From Burkholderia sp. IMCC1007 (lineage in GTDB: Bacteria > Pseudomonadota > Gammaproteobacteria > Burkholderiales > Burkholderiaceae): a stretch of 64,000 bases of DNA. Shown piece after piece: positions 63,905 through 64,000 of the stretch; positions within the stretch are counted from its first letter, which is position 1; every line of letters begins with the position of its first letter. A model generated the notes under the pieces. That model did no database searches and had not been told where the DNA came from. It was given only the letters and a program-made list of their open reading frames with translations. The DNA lies in assembly GCF_027257875.1 (NCBI RefSeq), contig NZ_JAPVQY010000025.1:35400-99399 (forward strand). The letters run 5' to 3'. A program made the translations under genes and the position numbers.

Positions 63905-64000
63905 ATGACGGGGACCGCAACGCGAACCGCACATCGCAGCGCCGGGGGCCGCGCGGCTCGCAGCGCCGCGCGCTTGCGCAGCGCACCGCGACACGCCGGG
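63905..64000 (+). CDS. Possible MttB-family methyltransferase, first 32 codons (runs off right edge)
   Basis: An ATG at 63905 opens a frame with no stop before the edge: MTGTATRTAHRS then AGGRAARSAARLRSAPRHAG. The Arg/Ala-rich opening with GGRAAR-A-R resembles the N-terminal of MttB-family trimethylamine/glycine-betaine methyltransferases as I remember them. Divergent from two LysR genes and near a GbcA-like oxygenase, it would fit betaine catabolism. Too short for certainty; no clear Shine-Dalgarno. Confidence 0.35.
   Translation, partial: MTGTATRTAHRSAGGRAARSAARLRSAPRHAG

Overview
The window is a stretch of a high-GC betaproteobacterial genome, most likely Burkholderia (Burkholderia cepacia complex or a close relative). 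The basis is strongly GC-biased third codon positions, Burkholderia-type OmpC-like porins, the fdhD-moeA-moaA-moaE-moaD order, a cyanide-insensitive bd oxidase, AcnB, and a dense mix of LysR/AraC/IclR/MocR regulators with small catabolic clusters. Such content is typical of a secondary Burkholderia chromosome; that last point is inference.

Layout. 0-6.4 kb (mostly minus): a GNAT acetyltransferase cut by the left edge, a stand-alone CheB-like methylesterase with a zinc-ribbon-like tail, and a 1379-residue CheB-CheR-PAS-PAS-histidine kinase-receiver hybrid. 7.0-8.4 kb: an auxiliary (type II) tryptophanyl-tRNA synthetase preceded by a complete-looking ribosome-mediated attenuator (leader peptide with two adjacent Trp codons, mutually exclusive stems, terminator). 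8.7-9.5 kb: a coupled pair of lower-GC accessory genes (one DUF1493-like). 9.6-13.5 kb (minus): VOC protein, bestrophin-like channel and the cioAB oxidase. 13.9-18.3 kb (plus): molybdenum cofactor genes. 18.4-24.6 kb: a patchwork with signs of transfer (GST, MazG-like pyrophosphatase, broken fumarylacetoacetase fragment, porin, a gene of unknown function divergent from a TetR regulator with a perfect 26-bp operator-like palindrome, truncated integrase, ABC ATPase with a degenerate Walker A).

24.9-27.5 kb: acnB with a palindrome upstream and a strong terminator. 27.8-34.8 kb: a compact aromatic-catabolism locus (porin, MHS-family transporter, flavin hydroxylase, FAH-family hydrolase, divergent VOC/extradiol-like protein, IclR regulator). 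34.9-36.5 kb: LysR/LysE pair. 36.6-42.6 kb: two tandem aspartoacylase/AstE-family deacylases divergent from an amino-acid-binding protein and a PLP aminotransferase, with a MocR-type regulator converging on the aminotransferase; this looks like an uncharacterised N-acyl amino acid or amide utilisation unit. 43-50.5 kb: HTH remnant, unknown proteins, an intact tyrosine recombinase, a TPR pseudogene, UspA, a hydratase and an unknown protein with a PD-(D/E)XK-like motif. 50.6-54.8 kb: alpha/beta hydrolase with nine GGTGTC repeats upstream, SDR divergent from AraC, PhzF-like protein. 54.9-55.3 kb: two abutting gene remnants (galM tail and RND outer-membrane-factor tail). 55.5-59.0 kb: pyruvate carboxylase. 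59-60.3 kb is gene-poor. 60.3-64 kb: a GbcA-like Rieske oxygenase, two LysR regulators and, at the right edge, the first codons of a possible MttB-family methyltransferase, suggesting quaternary-amine/betaine catabolism.

No tRNA, rRNA, CRISPR array or intact insertion sequence was recognised. Family assignments are from reading the protein sequences; no database search was run.
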